Notes: a model not told the origin generated them from the sequence alone. Counted from the first letter of the stretch, positions 1 through 8,979 are shown. The stretch is DNA of 64,000 bases from Streptomyces qaidamensis (GCF_001611795.1 NZ_CP015098.1:4898001-4962000), one strand, 5' to 3'. Numbers and translations: made by a program.

Positions 1-411
1 AGTAGACCCTCAGGGCCCCGCAGCGGCGCGTCGGCGCGTACGAACAGGTACGCGCTGTACGCGCCGTACGTCTTTCTCGGGCGCCGCGCGCTGTACGCGC
101 TGTACGCGCCGGACGTCTTTCTCGGGCGCCGCTGCCAGGGCGGCGACTGCGTGGAGGTGGCCGACGGGTTCCGAGGGGCCAGTCGTCCCCGTTTCCGGGC
201 CCGCCCGGCAAACGTCCTGGCCTTCCGCCTCCGGGAAAACCCCCTGCCGTTGCCCTCCCACGCACCGCTCCCGCCGAGTGTCGGGCGCCCGGCCGTACTG
301 CCCTTCCAGACCTGCGACGGCTGCGAGCGTGCCTTCCGCGCCCCGGAGCCCGGACACTGCCGGAGCTGCCGGGACCGACTCGCCGGGGACTGCCTGCGTG
401 CGGCGGGCTGA
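1..411 (+). CDS. C-terminal part of a zinc-ribbon protein, cut by the window edge
   Basis: Frame 1 is open from the first base to the TGA at 409-411, so the gene starts to the left of the window. The last third carries two closely spaced cysteine pairs (CDGC and CRSC, about 15 residues apart), the pattern of a small zinc ribbon. The N-terminal part shown holds a 15-residue tandem repeat (YALYAPYVFLGRR-like) encoded at about 43-132. I recall similar CxxC-rich tails on Streptomyces helix-turn-helix or plasmid-type proteins, but no DNA-binding domain is visible here. The middle is low-complexity, and the gene may be decayed. Function unknown. Confidence 0.4.
   Translation, partial: SRPSGPRSGASARTNRYALYAPYVFLGRRALYALYAPDVFLGRRCQGGDCVEVADGFRGASRPRFRARPANVLAFRLRENPLPLPSHAPLPPSVGRPAVLPFQTCDGCERAFRAPEPGHCRSCRDRLAGDCLRAAG
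43..132. repeat. 45-bp tandem repeat, two copies
   Basis: The stretch at 58-87 (TACGCGCC...GGGCGCCGC) recurs almost exactly at 103-132, giving a 45-bp period. The period is divisible by three, so the repeat keeps the frame of the overlapping zinc-ribbon reading frame. Confidence 0.6.
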
Positions 412-524
412 GCCGGTGTTCGGGTGTGCCGTTCGCCCCTGGGCGGCAGGCTTGATGTGCGATCGAGCGCACTTGGCCGGCCTGACCGTCCGTGCGCCTG
501 GAGCGCCGCACTGAGTCGCTTCGC

Positions 525-717
525 CGCCTCCGCCAGGCCCGCCGCCAGCAGGTCCCGCTTGGCCGGCGGGTCGGCGCGGAAGTCGGTGATGTACGACTCG
601 GGCAGCGAGAGGGCCTCGGCCACCGCGTACTGGAGCGGGCCCGCAGAGACGTACGTCAGGTACTGCTTCGCCGAGCGCACGGCCGTGATCAGCTCGGGCC
701 CCCGTCACCCAGCCGAC
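525..717 (-). pseudogene. Truncated duplicate of the neighbouring aminotransferase gene
   Basis: These 193 bases align with 1004-1198 inside the intact aminotransferase gene, with scattered substitutions and a 2-base deletion near 695-700. On the minus strand the copy still reads LTYVSAGPLQYAVAEALSLPESY, matching the parent segment between the PLP-lysine region and the C-terminal domain, but it has no start, no active-site lysine and no C-terminus. It looks like a leftover of a tandem duplication or of recombination next to the gene's 3' end. No functional product is expected. Confidence 0.75.
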
Positions 718-760
718 TCCCCGTCACGCACTCCCTGGTACGACCACGCGGTCCAGGGCC

Positions 761-1957
761 CTATGTGCTGAGTGTCTTGAGGCGGGAGGCGGCCTCCTTC
801 AGCACCCTCGTCCGCTTGCAGAACGCGAACCGTACGAACGGGGCGCCCTCCTCGCGGTGGTCGTAGAAGACCGCGTTGGGGATGGCGACGACCCCGGCGC
901 GTTCCGGAAGGCCGCGGCAGAAGGCGAAGCCGTCGCTCTCGCCGAGGGGGCGGATGTCGGTAGTGATGAAGTACGTGCCCGAGGGGCGGTAGACGCGGAG
1001 GCCCGCCTCCGCCAGGCCCGCCGCCAGCAGGTCCCGCTTGGCCAGCATGTCGGCGCGGAAGTCGGTGAAGTACGACTCGGGCAGCGAGAGGGCCTCGGCC
1101 ACCGCGTACTGGAACGGGCCCGCAGAAACGTACGTCAGGTACTGCTTCGCCGAGCGCACGGCCGTGACCAGCTCCGGGGCCCCCGTCACCCAGCCGACCT
1201 TCCAGCCGGTGAACGAGAAGGTCTTCCCACTGCTGGAGATGGTCACCGTCCGCTCGCGCATCCCGGGGAACGTCGCCAGCGGCACGTGCTCGGCGTCGTC
1301 GAAGACCAGGTGCTCGTACACCTCGTCCGTCACCACCAGCAGGTCGCGCTCCACGGCGAGCTGGGCGATCGCGGCCAGCTCCTCGCGGGTGAGGACCGTG
1401 CCGGTCGGGTTGTGCGGGGTGTTGATCAGCAGCAGCCGGGTGCGGTCCGTGACGGCGTCGCGCAGCTCGTCCAGGTCGAGCCGGAACCGGCCCTCGTCCT
1501 CGTGCGCCCGCAGGGTGACCGGCACCCGGCGTCCGCCCGCCATCGCGATGCACGCCGCGTAGGAGTCGTAGTAGGGCTCGAAGGCGATCACCTCGTCCCC
1601 GGGCTCCAGCAGGGCCAGCAGGGCGGCGGCGATGGCCTCCGTGGCGCCCGCGGTGACCAGAACCTCCGTGTCGGGGTCGTAGGACAGGCCGTAGAGGCGC
1701 TGCTGGTGGGCGGTGACCGCGGTCCGCAGCTCGGGGACGCCGGGGCCCGGCGGGTACTGGTTGCCGCGGCCGTCCCGCAGAGCCCGTACGGCGGCCTCCC
1801 GGATCTCCTCGGGGCCGTCGGTGTCGGGGAAGCCCTGCCCGAGGTTGATGGCGCCGGTGCTCAGGGCCAGGGCGGACATCTCGGCGAAGATCGTCGTCCC
1901 GAACTCGGCGAGCCGGCGGTTCAGGAGGGGGCGCGCGCTGGAGGTCATGCCGGTCAT
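761..1957 (-). CDS. PLP-dependent class I/II aminotransferase (DapC-like)
   Basis: The 398-residue protein is a fold-type I aminotransferase. Visible landmarks are NLGQGFPDTDGP near the N-terminus, NTPHNPTGT in the middle, the TDEVYEH aspartate/tyrosine motif, and SSSGKTFSFTGWKVGW, whose first lysine should form the Schiff base with PLP. The C-terminal small domain is intact. Family relatives in actinobacteria act as N-succinyldiaminopimelate or kynurenine/glutamine transaminases; the sequence alone does not separate these. Alternative start: the second Met, three codons in. A damaged partial copy lies just downstream at 525-717. The opposite strand shows a long shadow reading frame that is not a gene. 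Confidence 0.88.
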   Translation of the reverse strand: MTGMTSSARPLLNRRLAEFGTTIFAEMSALALSTGAINLGQGFPDTDGPEEIREAAVRALRDGRGNQYPPGPGVPELRTAVTAHQQRLYGLSYDPDTEVLVTAGATEAIAAALLALLEPGDEVIAFEPYYDSYAACIAMAGGRRVPVTLRAHEDEGRFRLDLDELRDAVTDRTRLLLINTPHNPTGTVLTREELAAIAQLAVERDLLVVTDEVYEHLVFDDAEHVPLATFPGMRERTVTISSSGKTFSFTGWKVGWVTGAPELVTAVRSAKQYLTYVSAGPFQYAVAEALSLPESYFTDFRADMLAKRDLLAAGLAEAGLRVYRPSGTYFITTDIRPLGESDGFAFCRGLPERAGVVAIPNAVFYDHREEGAPFVRFAFCKRTRVLKEAASRLKTLST

Positions 1958-2084
1958 CCTGCGCCGAAGCTCTGGAGTTCCTCAACTTTGTGTTGGGTCG
2001 TTCCGGGGCCGGGCATCACCGCCTCACGCAAGAGCGAGGCGCCCACGGGGGGCCGCTTCGGGGGAACGAAAGGAGGGTGACGCC

Positions 2085-2366
2085 ATGATCGTAGGCATCA
2101 TCCTGGCGGTGGTCGGAGTCGTACTGATCGGGGCGCTGGTCTCCCAGGCCCGCAGGGGCGGTACCCGGCGGACGACGCGTCGCGGGGCGTGGGCGTCCAC
2201 CGGTTCGAGCGGCAGCAGCGGCAGCAGTCACAGCGGCAGCTGGTGGGCCGGCGGGGGAGACTCCGGCTCCTCCGGCGGCGACGGACACCACGGGGGGCAC
2301 TCCTGCGGCGGCGGGTCGTCCTGCGGGGGCGGTGGTGGCGGTGGCTGCGGCGGCGGAGGCAGCTGA
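2085..2366 (+). CDS. Small membrane-anchored Gly/Ser/Cys-rich protein
   Basis: A 93-residue protein begins with one hydrophobic helix (residues 2-22), then a short basic stretch, a serine/glycine spacer and a glycine-rich tail with four cysteines and several histidines (SCGGGSSCGGGG, HHGGHSC). A strong ribosome site, AAAGGAGGGTG, sits just upstream of the ATG. The Cys/His-rich tail could bind metal, but this is a guess. No family is recognised. It lies divergent to the aminotransferase. Confidence 0.6.
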   Translation: MIVGIILAVVGVVLIGALVSQARRGGTRRTTRRGAWASTGSSGSSGSSHSGSWWAGGGDSGSSGGDGHHGGHSCGGGSSCGGGGGGGCGGGGS

Positions 2367-2937
2367 CTGACGTCGGCCGTCCTCACCACGGGGGGAGCCG
2401 CCTCCACCGAACGCGGGGTCCGCACCTGGGCGGGCCCCGCGTCGTCCTGTCCGGAGTCCCCGGACGGACGATCGCTCGAACGGCTGTCGGGCGGCTTCGG
2501 GCGCATCCGGGCAACATTCCATGCCTGTAGGACAACTTGCGTCCAGTGGGACGGGGTTCGCGCGTTGCCTCCGCAACTGCGCCGGAGGAAGGGCGATTTC
2601 GAGTGGCGGCCGGAATCGCGGGCTCCCGTCCGTCCCCGCTCCTGGGCGTGCGGCACGGCGCACCGGCGCACGCCTGCCCGGCACCGGCGCACGCCGTAGT
2701 TGAACAGTTGAGCTGTGGAGCCCTCTGAGGGATGGAAACCCTACGAACTTGGGTAAAAACGCTGTGGCGGTGCCACCGTTCATGATTCCCTCTAAGCCAC
2801 CGACGCAGCCCTTCGGACGTCCTGCGGACACCTTCCTGAAACCGGCCGACCGGGCTGACCCGGGCCGACATCCCCCGGTGCGACCGGGGCGCAGCGGACC
2901 CCATCTCCCTCTCCTTGTGTGCTTGCGGAGCCGATCC
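2367..2937. other. 571-bp intergenic stretch with no clear gene
   Basis: Short open frames exist on both strands, but none has a plausible start site or recognisable product. Around 2700-2800 the base composition falls (GATGGAAACCCTACGAACTT, GGGTAAAAACGC), which may mark a promoter region for the DUF2617 gene or an unannotated RNA. No terminator or tRNA was found. Confidence 0.4.
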
Positions 2938-3465
2938 ATGCTCACGACCCTGAACACCTCCTACACCGACACGCGTGCGGCCGATCTCGCATGGGCCCTG
3001 GGGCGCGAGCCGCTTCCCGCACTGGCCGTGCTCGACCTCGAACTGGCGGACACCAAAGTGCAGTTGCGGCTCCTCGGCGCGTCCCACCAGGTCCTGCTGG
3101 AGGAGGAGCGGGGCATCTGCTCGGAGACGGTGGCGTGCATCGCGGGCAGCAGCACCCCGCTTCCGCTCGGTGTCGCCAAGCGCGTGGACGACTGGGAGTA
3201 CGAGTTCGCGGCCCGGGTCGAGGTCCTCTCGCCCGGCTCCTTCGCGGGCCGCGCCCAGGAGTTGCTGGCCCTCGTCTCCGACCATCCGCACGGCCTCGCC
3301 GGCGTCTTCCCCGGCAGCCCGTACGCCTTCACGGCCCTGCTCGCCCAGCACCACGAAGGGCAGGTGCACTGGCGCACCTGGCACGCCTACCCGCAGGACG
3401 GGCAGTTGGTGGCGACCCGCACGAAGGTGGGGGTGCGCGTACCGGCGGGGGTCTTCGCCAAGTGA
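2938..3465 (+). CDS. DUF2617 family protein
   Basis: The 175-residue protein matches the actinobacterial DUF2617 family as I remember it: ALAVLDLELADTKVQLRLLGASHQV near the N-terminus, a central segment with TPLPLGVAKRV, and a C-terminal HWRTWHAYPQDGQLV block. Family function is unknown. There are no membrane segments. The ATG at 2938 starts directly before the conserved region. It is followed by a 202-base spacer rich in repeated ACCGAACC motifs before the spermidine synthase gene. Confidence 0.8.
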   Translation: MLTTLNTSYTDTRAADLAWALGREPLPALAVLDLELADTKVQLRLLGASHQVLLEEERGICSETVACIAGSSTPLPLGVAKRVDDWEYEFAARVEVLSPGSFAGRAQELLALVSDHPHGLAGVFPGSPYAFTALLAQHHEGQVHWRTWHAYPQDGQLVATRTKVGVRVPAGVFAK

Positions 3466-3667
3466 CCGCGGCCGGGCAGCAGGCCTGCCGCTGGCCCGGC
3501 CCGCGGAACCGAACCCGCGGAACCGCCCTCACCGAACCGTCCTCACCGAACCGCACCCGCGAACCGCACGGGGCAAACCCGATCTCGTACCGATATCCGG
3601 CCCCTGTAAACCAGCACCACACGTGTGGGTGACGGACCGCAGTCGAGGCGTGACGTAACGTCGCAGC

Positions 3668-5323
3668 GTGATCGAGCCGCACGCGCCCGCCCCGCCCGGT
3701 TGCCCGCCGCCCTGGAGCGCTCCGGGCGACCCCACCGGCCCGGCGCGACTGCCCGTCCGGCCCGGCACCGGACGGTTCCTGGTCCTCGCGGGCGTGTTCG
3801 TCTGCGCGGCCTGCGGACTCGTGTACGAACTCGAACTCGTCGCCCTTGCCTCGTACTTGATGGGCGACTCCGTCACCCAGGCGTCCGTCGTGCTGTCCGT
3901 CATGGTCTTTGCGATGGGCATCGGCTCCCTCGGCGCGAAGCGGCTGCGCCCGCTCGCCGCGGCCGGCTTCGGCGCCGTCGAGGCCACCCTCGCGCTCGTC
4001 GGCGGGTGCAGCGCGATGGCCCTGTACGCGGTCTTCGCCTGGACCGGCGACTGGGGCGGGATGTGGGCCAACGGGTCGCGCTGCCTGCTGGTCGCCTTCT
4101 CCCTCGCCACCGGGCTGCTCATCGGCGCCGAAGTCCCGCTGCTGATGGAGCTGATCCAGCGCATCCGCCGCCAGGACGCGGGCGGCGCGGTGGCCGACCT
4201 GTCCGCCGCCGACTACGTCGGTGCCCTCGTCGGCGGCCTCGCCTTCCCCTTCCTCCTGCTGCCGTTCCTCGGGCAGTTGACCGGGGCCCTGCTCACCGGC
4301 GCGGTCAACGCGGTCGTCGGCGGCGCGCTGGTGCTCGGCCTGTTCCGCCGGGACCTGACCCGGCGCGCCCGGTGGCTGCTGCTGCTCGGCAACGCCCTCG
4401 TCCTCACGGTCCTCGCCACGGCCGCCGTCCTCGTCGACGACTTCGAACGGGCCGCGCGGCAGGCGGTCTACGGCAGCGACGTCCGCGTGGCGCTCCGGAC
4501 CGGAGTGCAGGAGGTCGTCCTCACCGGTGGCACGCACGGGCGGCCCCTCGCCCTGTTCCTCGACGGCCGGCTGCGGGTCAGCGAACGTGACGAGCTGCGC
4601 TACCACGAGGCCCTCGTCCACCCCGCGATGAACGGGCCGCACGCACGCGTGCTGATCCTCGGCGGCGGGGACGGTCTCGCCGCCCGCGAGGTGCTGCGGC
4701 ACCCGGGAGTCGAACGGGTGGACGTCGTCGAACTCGACGCCGAGGTGGTCCGGCTGGCCCGCACCGACCCGGCACTGTCCGCGCTCAACCAGCACGCGTT
4801 CGGCGACCCGCGGGTGCACGTGACGACCGAGGACGCCTTCGTCCGGCTGCGCGGCGCGACCCCGGCGGCCTACGACGTGGTCGTCTCGGACCTGCCGGAT
4901 CCGCGCATCACGGCGAGCACGAAGCTGTACTCGCAGGAGTTCTATGGCCTGGCCCGGCGCGTACTCGCCCCCGGCGGCCGGCTCGTGGTGCACACCGGCC
5001 CGGTCGCGGCCGGCCCCCGGGTCCACTGGACCGTCGAGGCGACGCTGCGCGCGGCCGGCCTGCGCACCGCCCCGTACGGCACGGGCGGCCGCCACACGGC
5101 TTCCGCCGCCGGGCCCGACCGCACCCCCGCCGACCGTTCCCGGGCGCCCCGGGACTGGGGTTTCGTCCTGGCGGCCCGCACGGACCCGCGGCTGCGGCTC
5201 GACCCGGACGGGCCGCGGCCCAGTGTCCTGACGGAGGCGTCCCTCGCCGCGGGCGAGCGGGCGGCGCGCGGCACGCGGATCGCGGGGCTGCCGGCGTCGA
5301 CGCTGGTGCACCCGCGGTACTGA
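3668..5323 (+). CDS. speE: Polyamine aminopropyltransferase with N-terminal membrane domain
   Basis: The 551-residue protein joins an integral-membrane half (about residues 37-265, seven or eight hydrophobic helices) to a cytoplasmic spermidine-synthase domain (about 275-500). The methyltransferase-like fold shows VLILGGGDGLAAREVLRH for the decarboxylated S-adenosylmethionine site, VDVVELDAEVV as the acidic strand end, and DVVVSDLPDP as the catalytic aspartate region. Such fused proteins are common in actinobacteria and transfer an aminopropyl group to a polyamine, though the exact acceptor is uncertain. GTG start at 3668. The last 60 residues are a divergent tail. Confidence 0.88.
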   Translation: MIEPHAPAPPGCPPPWSAPGDPTGPARLPVRPGTGRFLVLAGVFVCAACGLVYELELVALASYLMGDSVTQASVVLSVMVFAMGIGSLGAKRLRPLAAAGFGAVEATLALVGGCSAMALYAVFAWTGDWGGMWANGSRCLLVAFSLATGLLIGAEVPLLMELIQRIRRQDAGGAVADLSAADYVGALVGGLAFPFLLLPFLGQLTGALLTGAVNAVVGGALVLGLFRRDLTRRARWLLLLGNALVLTVLATAAVLVDDFERAARQAVYGSDVRVALRTGVQEVVLTGGTHGRPLALFLDGRLRVSERDELRYHEALVHPAMNGPHARVLILGGGDGLAAREVLRHPGVERVDVVELDAEVVRLARTDPALSALNQHAFGDPRVHVTTEDAFVRLRGATPAAYDVVVSDLPDPRITASTKLYSQEFYGLARRVLAPGGRLVVHTGPVAAGPRVHWTVEATLRAAGLRTAPYGTGGRHTASAAGPDRTPADRSRAPRDWGFVLAARTDPRLRLDPDGPRPSVLTEASLAAGERAARGTRIAGLPASTLVHPRY

Positions 5324-5434
5324 GGGGCCCGAACCGCCGGGCGGGCCGGGAGGATACGCCTGGTGGGGGTGGACCGGGGGTGAATCCCTCAGGCGGGGGT
5401 GCGTTTCCGGCTGTGCTGGGTAGAGTCCGTCGAC

Positions 5435-6409
5435 ATGGAGCACGAGGTGTTCGTTCCGGTTCCGGCGGAGCGGCTGAGAGAGGTGCTGGACGACCCCGCG
5501 CGGGTCGCCCGGGCTGTTCCCGGGCTCCAGCAGGACGCCGGCGCCGAGCCCGTCGCCGGGCGGCTGAAGATCCGGGTCGGCAGCCACTCCGTCACCTACC
5601 GCGGTGCCGTGCGGGTCTCCCGGCGGGACGACGGCACCTACGCCGTCGAAGGCGAGGCGGAGGAGTCGCGCGGCAGCGGCTCGGTCGGGCTCACCCTGCG
5701 GATCGCCCTGCGCGAAGCGGAGGACGGCTGCACCGTCACGTACGACGGCACGGCGTCCGCCGACGGACGGATCAAGGAGTTTCCCGCGGAGGCGGTGGAG
5801 GGTGCCGTCACCCGGCTGCTGAACCGTTTCGCGGAACACCTGGCCACGGCGGCCACCCATGCCACGGACGACGCGAACGGCACGGACAGCAGGGACGACG
5901 CGAACGGTATGGACGACGCGAACGGTATGGACGACGCGAACGGCACGGACGACGCGAGCGGCACGGACGGTGAGCGTGCCGGAGCCGAAGCCGAAGCCGA
6001 AGCCGAAGCCGAAGCCGGAGCCGGAGCGGCAGCCGAAGCCGAGGAGCAGACCCCTGCCGACCCCGGTCTCACGGAAGAACCCCCGGACCCCGAGAAACCC
6101 CCCGCCCCCGAGCGCCCCTCCGCCTTCGGCTCCGGCCGCCCGGCCTCCTCCCACCGGCCCGCGGACGAGCAGGACGAGGAGGACGAGGGCGACGAGGAGG
6201 ACATCGCCGAGGCGGCGCACGCCCGGCGGACCATGATCGGACGCAGCGCCGAGGAGGTCGACCACGCCCCGCCGCGCGGGCGGTACGCGCCGGTGCCCGC
6301 ACCCCAGACCGTGTCGCCTCCCGCCCCGCTGCGCTGGGCCGCGCCCGCGGCGGCGCTCGCGGTGGCGTCGGCCATCGTGGCGGTCAGGGCCCTGCGCCGG
6401 CGCCGCTGA
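5435..6409 (+). CDS. SRPBCC (CoxG-like) domain protein with acidic repeats and C-terminal membrane anchor
   Basis: Residues 1-145 look like a START/SRPBCC fold related to CoxG-type proteins (EHEVFVPVPAERLREVLDDP start, alternating beta strands, then a long C-terminal helix). A 120-residue low-complexity linker follows, with repeated DDANGMD and Ala-Glu units, then a hydrophobic helix near the C-terminus ending in RALRRRR, so the protein is probably tail-anchored. The ATG at 5435 was chosen because TAGAGT lies 8 bases upstream, as in leaderless Streptomyces promoters. Ligand and role are unknown. Confidence 0.75.
   Translation: MEHEVFVPVPAERLREVLDDPARVARAVPGLQQDAGAEPVAGRLKIRVGSHSVTYRGAVRVSRRDDGTYAVEGEAEESRGSGSVGLTLRIALREAEDGCTVTYDGTASADGRIKEFPAEAVEGAVTRLLNRFAEHLATAATHATDDANGTDSRDDANGMDDANGMDDANGTDDASGTDGERAGAEAEAEAEAEAGAGAAAEAEEQTPADPGLTEEPPDPEKPPAPERPSAFGSGRPASSHRPADEQDEEDEGDEEDIAEAAHARRTMIGRSAEEVDHAPPRGRYAPVPAPQTVSPPAPLRWAAPAAALAVASAIVAVRALRRRR
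5894..5965 (+). repeat. 18-bp in-frame tandem repeat inside the SRPBCC gene
   Basis: Four consecutive copies of an 18-base unit (GACGACGCGAACGGTATG and variants) encode DDANGM-like hexapeptides. A related copy precedes them at about 5868, and a run of GCCGAA hexamers follows from 5983. All keep the frame and lengthen the acidic linker, so copy number is likely to vary between strains. Confidence 0.8.
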
Positions 6410-6460
6410 AACGCCCCGCTGCATGTGAGGCCATCTTGATCACCGCAGTAGGGTCGTCCC

Positions 6461-7249
6461 GTGAGTGACGAAGACATCACGCTGACCGCGGGTGACGCGG
6501 AGGTGACCGTGCAGCCGGGCAACGGCGGCCGGGTCGGAGGGCTGCGGATCGGCGGAGTGGAGCTGCTCCGGCAGGGGGAGCGCTTCGGGTGCTTCCCGAT
6601 GGTGCCGTGGTGCGGCCGGATCCGGGACGGACGGTTCCTGGACGGCGCCGAGGTGCGGCAGATGCCGCTGAACGCCCCGCCGCACGCCATCCACGGCACC
6701 GTCCGCGACCACGCCTGGCGCACCGCCCGCACGAGCACGGACGAGGCGGTCCTCACGTACGAGCTCGTCGACCCCTGGCCCCACCCGGGCCGCGTCACCC
6801 AGATCGTCGCGCTCACCGAGGACGCGCTGACGCTGAGCATGTCCGTCGAGACGTACGAGTCGTCCTTCCCGGCGCAGATCGGCTGGCACCCCTGGTTCAA
6901 CCGGAACCTCGGCGGCGAGGACGTGCAGCTCGACTTCGACCCCGCCTGGCAGGAGGAGCGCGGTGAGGACCACCTGCCCACCGGCAACCGGATCGACCCG
7001 AAGCCGGGCCCCTGGGACGACTGCTTCGGCATGCCCGGCGGCGTCGGGGCCACGCTCACCTGGCCCGGTCAGCTGGAGCTGAAGGTGACCAGCCGCGAGG
7101 AGTGGGTCGTCGTCTACGACGAGCAGCACGAAGCCGTGTGCGTGGAGCCGCAGACCGGGCCGCCCAACGGGCTCAACACCCTGCCGCACCTGGTCACGCC
7201 CCTGGAGCCGCTGGAGGCCTCGACGACCTGGACCTGGCGCCGCCTCTAA
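6461..7249 (+). CDS. Aldose 1-epimerase family protein
   Basis: A 262-residue galactose-mutarotase-like beta-sandwich protein. Typical elements are FPMVPWCGRIRDGRF near residue 45, the HAIHGTVRDHAW segment with the catalytic histidine, IGWHPWFNR with the second histidine, and a C-terminal EPQTGPPNGLN carrying the catalytic glutamate. These enzymes interconvert alpha and beta anomers of aldoses; the specific sugar is not known. The GTG start at 6461 lies 6 bases after TAGGGT, suggesting a leaderless transcript. It precedes pyrE by 10 bases. Confidence 0.87.
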   Translation: MSDEDITLTAGDAEVTVQPGNGGRVGGLRIGGVELLRQGERFGCFPMVPWCGRIRDGRFLDGAEVRQMPLNAPPHAIHGTVRDHAWRTARTSTDEAVLTYELVDPWPHPGRVTQIVALTEDALTLSMSVETYESSFPAQIGWHPWFNRNLGGEDVQLDFDPAWQEERGEDHLPTGNRIDPKPGPWDDCFGMPGGVGATLTWPGQLELKVTSREEWVVVYDEQHEAVCVEPQTGPPNGLNTLPHLVTPLEPLEASTTWTWRRL

Positions 7250-7259
7250 GCTGGGCGGC

Positions 7260-7808
7260 ATGACGGACACTCGCGGCGCGCTGCTGCAGCAGATCAAGGA
7301 CAAGGCCGTGGTGCACGGCAAGGTGACCCTGTCGTCGGGTCTGGAAGCCGACTACTACGTCGACCTGAGGCGCGTCACGCTCGACGGCGAGGCCGCGCCG
7401 CTGGTCGGGCAGGTGCTGCTCGACCTGACCGCCGAGCTGGACTTCGACGCGGTCGGCGGCCTCACCATGGGCGCCGACCCGGTCGCCGCCGCCATGCTGC
7501 ACGCGGCCGCCGCGCGCGGGAAGCGCCTGGACGCGTTCGTCGTACGCAAGGCCGCCAAGGCGCACGGGCTGCAGCGGCGCGTCGAGGGCCCGGACATCGC
7601 GGGCCGCCGGGTGCTGGTCGTCGAGGACACCTCCACCACCGGCGGTTCCCCGCTCACCGCCGTCGAGGCCGTGCGCGAGGCCGGGGCCGAGGTCGTCGCC
7701 GTCGCGACCATCGTCGACCGGGCGACCGGCGCCGCGGAGAAGATCCAGGAGGGCGCCGGGGTGCCGTACCTCTTCGCCTTCTCCAAGGACGAGCTGGGCC
7801 TCGACTGA
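7260..7808 (+). CDS. pyrE: Orotate phosphoribosyltransferase
   Basis: The 182-residue protein transfers phosphoribosyl from PRPP to orotate in pyrimidine synthesis. The PRPP-binding signature VLVVEDTSTTGGS is at about residues 118-130, and the N-terminal LSSGLEADYYVDLRR matches the family. The length is normal. A TAAGCT hexamer overlapping the end of the epimerase gene lies 7 bases before the ATG, so pyrE may have its own leaderless promoter in addition to readthrough. Confidence 0.95.
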   Translation: MTDTRGALLQQIKDKAVVHGKVTLSSGLEADYYVDLRRVTLDGEAAPLVGQVLLDLTAELDFDAVGGLTMGADPVAAAMLHAAAARGKRLDAFVVRKAAKAHGLQRRVEGPDIAGRRVLVVEDTSTTGGSPLTAVEAVREAGAEVVAVATIVDRATGAAEKIQEGAGVPYLFAFSKDELGLD

Positions 7809-7956
7809 CCGGGTACTGACCAGGGCGTGGACGGTGGCCTGGACCTTCCGGCCAAGTCTGGAAAGATGGGGCCGACGATGACGTCGCACCCCAAGGTCTA
7901 GGTCAGGGCCGTTAGACACAGCAGTACGTCAACCCGCAGATACAAGGAGCGGACGC

Positions 7957-8979
7957 ATGCCCATCGCAACTCCCGAGGTCTACAACGAGATGCTGGACCG
8001 GGCGAAGGCAGGAAAGTTCGCCTACCCGGCCATCAACGTGACCTCCACCCAGACCCTGCACGCGGCCCTGCGCGGTTTCGCTGAGGCGGAGAGCGACGGC
8101 ATCGTCCAGATCTCCACGGGTGGCGCCGAGTTCCTGGGCGGTCAGTACAGCAAGGACATGGTCACCGGCGCGGTCGCCCTGGCCGAGTTCGCGCACATCG
8201 TCGCCGAGAAGTACCCGGTGAACATCGCGCTGCACACCGACCACTGCCCCAAGGACAAGCTCGACGGGTACGTACGTCCGCTGCTGGCGCTGTCCCAGAA
8301 GCGCGTCGAGGCCGGTCTGAACCCGCTGTTCCAGTCGCACATGTGGGACGGCTCGGCCGAGACCCTCGCCGACAACCTCTCCATCGCGCAGGAGCTGCTG
8401 GAGCAGGCCCGCGCCGCGAAGATCATCCTTGAGGTGGAGATCACGCCGACCGGTGGCGAGGAGGACGGCGTCACCCACGAGATCAACGACTCCCTCTACA
8501 CCACGGTCGACGACGCGATCCGCACCGCCGAGGCCCTGGGTCTGGGCGAGAAGGGCCGCTACCTGCTGGCCGCGTCCTTCGGCAACGTGCACGGCGTGTA
8601 CAAGCCGGGCAACGTCGTCCTGCGTCCCGAGCTGCTGAAGGAGCTGAACGAGGGCGTCGCCGCCAAGTTCGCCAAGGGCTCCCCGTTCGACTTCGTCTTC
8701 CACGGCGGTTCCGGCTCCACGGAGCAGGAGATCCGCACCGCACTGGAGAACGGCGTCGTGAAGATGAACATCGACACGGACACCCAGTACGCGTTCACGC
8801 GCCCCGTCGCGGACCACATGTTCCGCAACTACGACGGCGTTCTGAAGGTCGACGGCGAGGTCGGCAACAAGAAGACGTACGACCCGCGCACCTGGGGCAA
8901 GCTGGCCGAGGCCTCCATGTCCGCGCGTGTCGTCGAGGCCTGCGGCAACCTGCGCTCGACCGGCACGAAGATCAAGTAG
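7957..8979 (+). CDS. fba: Class II fructose-bisphosphate aldolase
   Basis: A 340-residue zinc-dependent aldolase of glycolysis and gluconeogenesis, cleaving fructose 1,6-bisphosphate to dihydroxyacetone phosphate and glyceraldehyde 3-phosphate. LHTDHCPKDK carries the catalytic aspartate and a zinc histidine, FGNVHGVYKPGNV another zinc histidine, and FVFHGGSGS and NIDTDTQYAF the phosphate-binding loops. AAGGAG lies 7 bases upstream of the ATG. A perfect hairpin terminator follows the stop codon. Confidence 0.96.
   Translation: MPIATPEVYNEMLDRAKAGKFAYPAINVTSTQTLHAALRGFAEAESDGIVQISTGGAEFLGGQYSKDMVTGAVALAEFAHIVAEKYPVNIALHTDHCPKDKLDGYVRPLLALSQKRVEAGLNPLFQSHMWDGSAETLADNLSIAQELLEQARAAKIILEVEITPTGGEEDGVTHEINDSLYTTVDDAIRTAEALGLGEKGRYLLAASFGNVHGVYKPGNVVLRPELLKELNEGVAAKFAKGSPFDFVFHGGSGSTEQEIRTALENGVVKMNIDTDTQYAFTRPVADHMFRNYDGVLKVDGEVGNKKTYDPRTWGKLAEASMSARVVEACGNLRSTGTKIK

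Noticed and set aside
10..708. 232-residue minus-strand open frame at the left edge
   Set aside because: It reads the zinc-ribbon gene and the aminotransferase fragment in the wrong frame. The conserved aminotransferase residues appear in another frame.
2521..2728. Short plus-strand open frames in the 571-base gap
   Set aside because: No ribosome site and no protein-like composition or family match.
3329..6424. 1031-residue minus-strand open frame
   Set aside because: It is antisense to the spermidine synthase and SRPBCC genes, has Arg/Gly/Pro-biased composition, and contains no motif. It arises from the high GC of the real genes.
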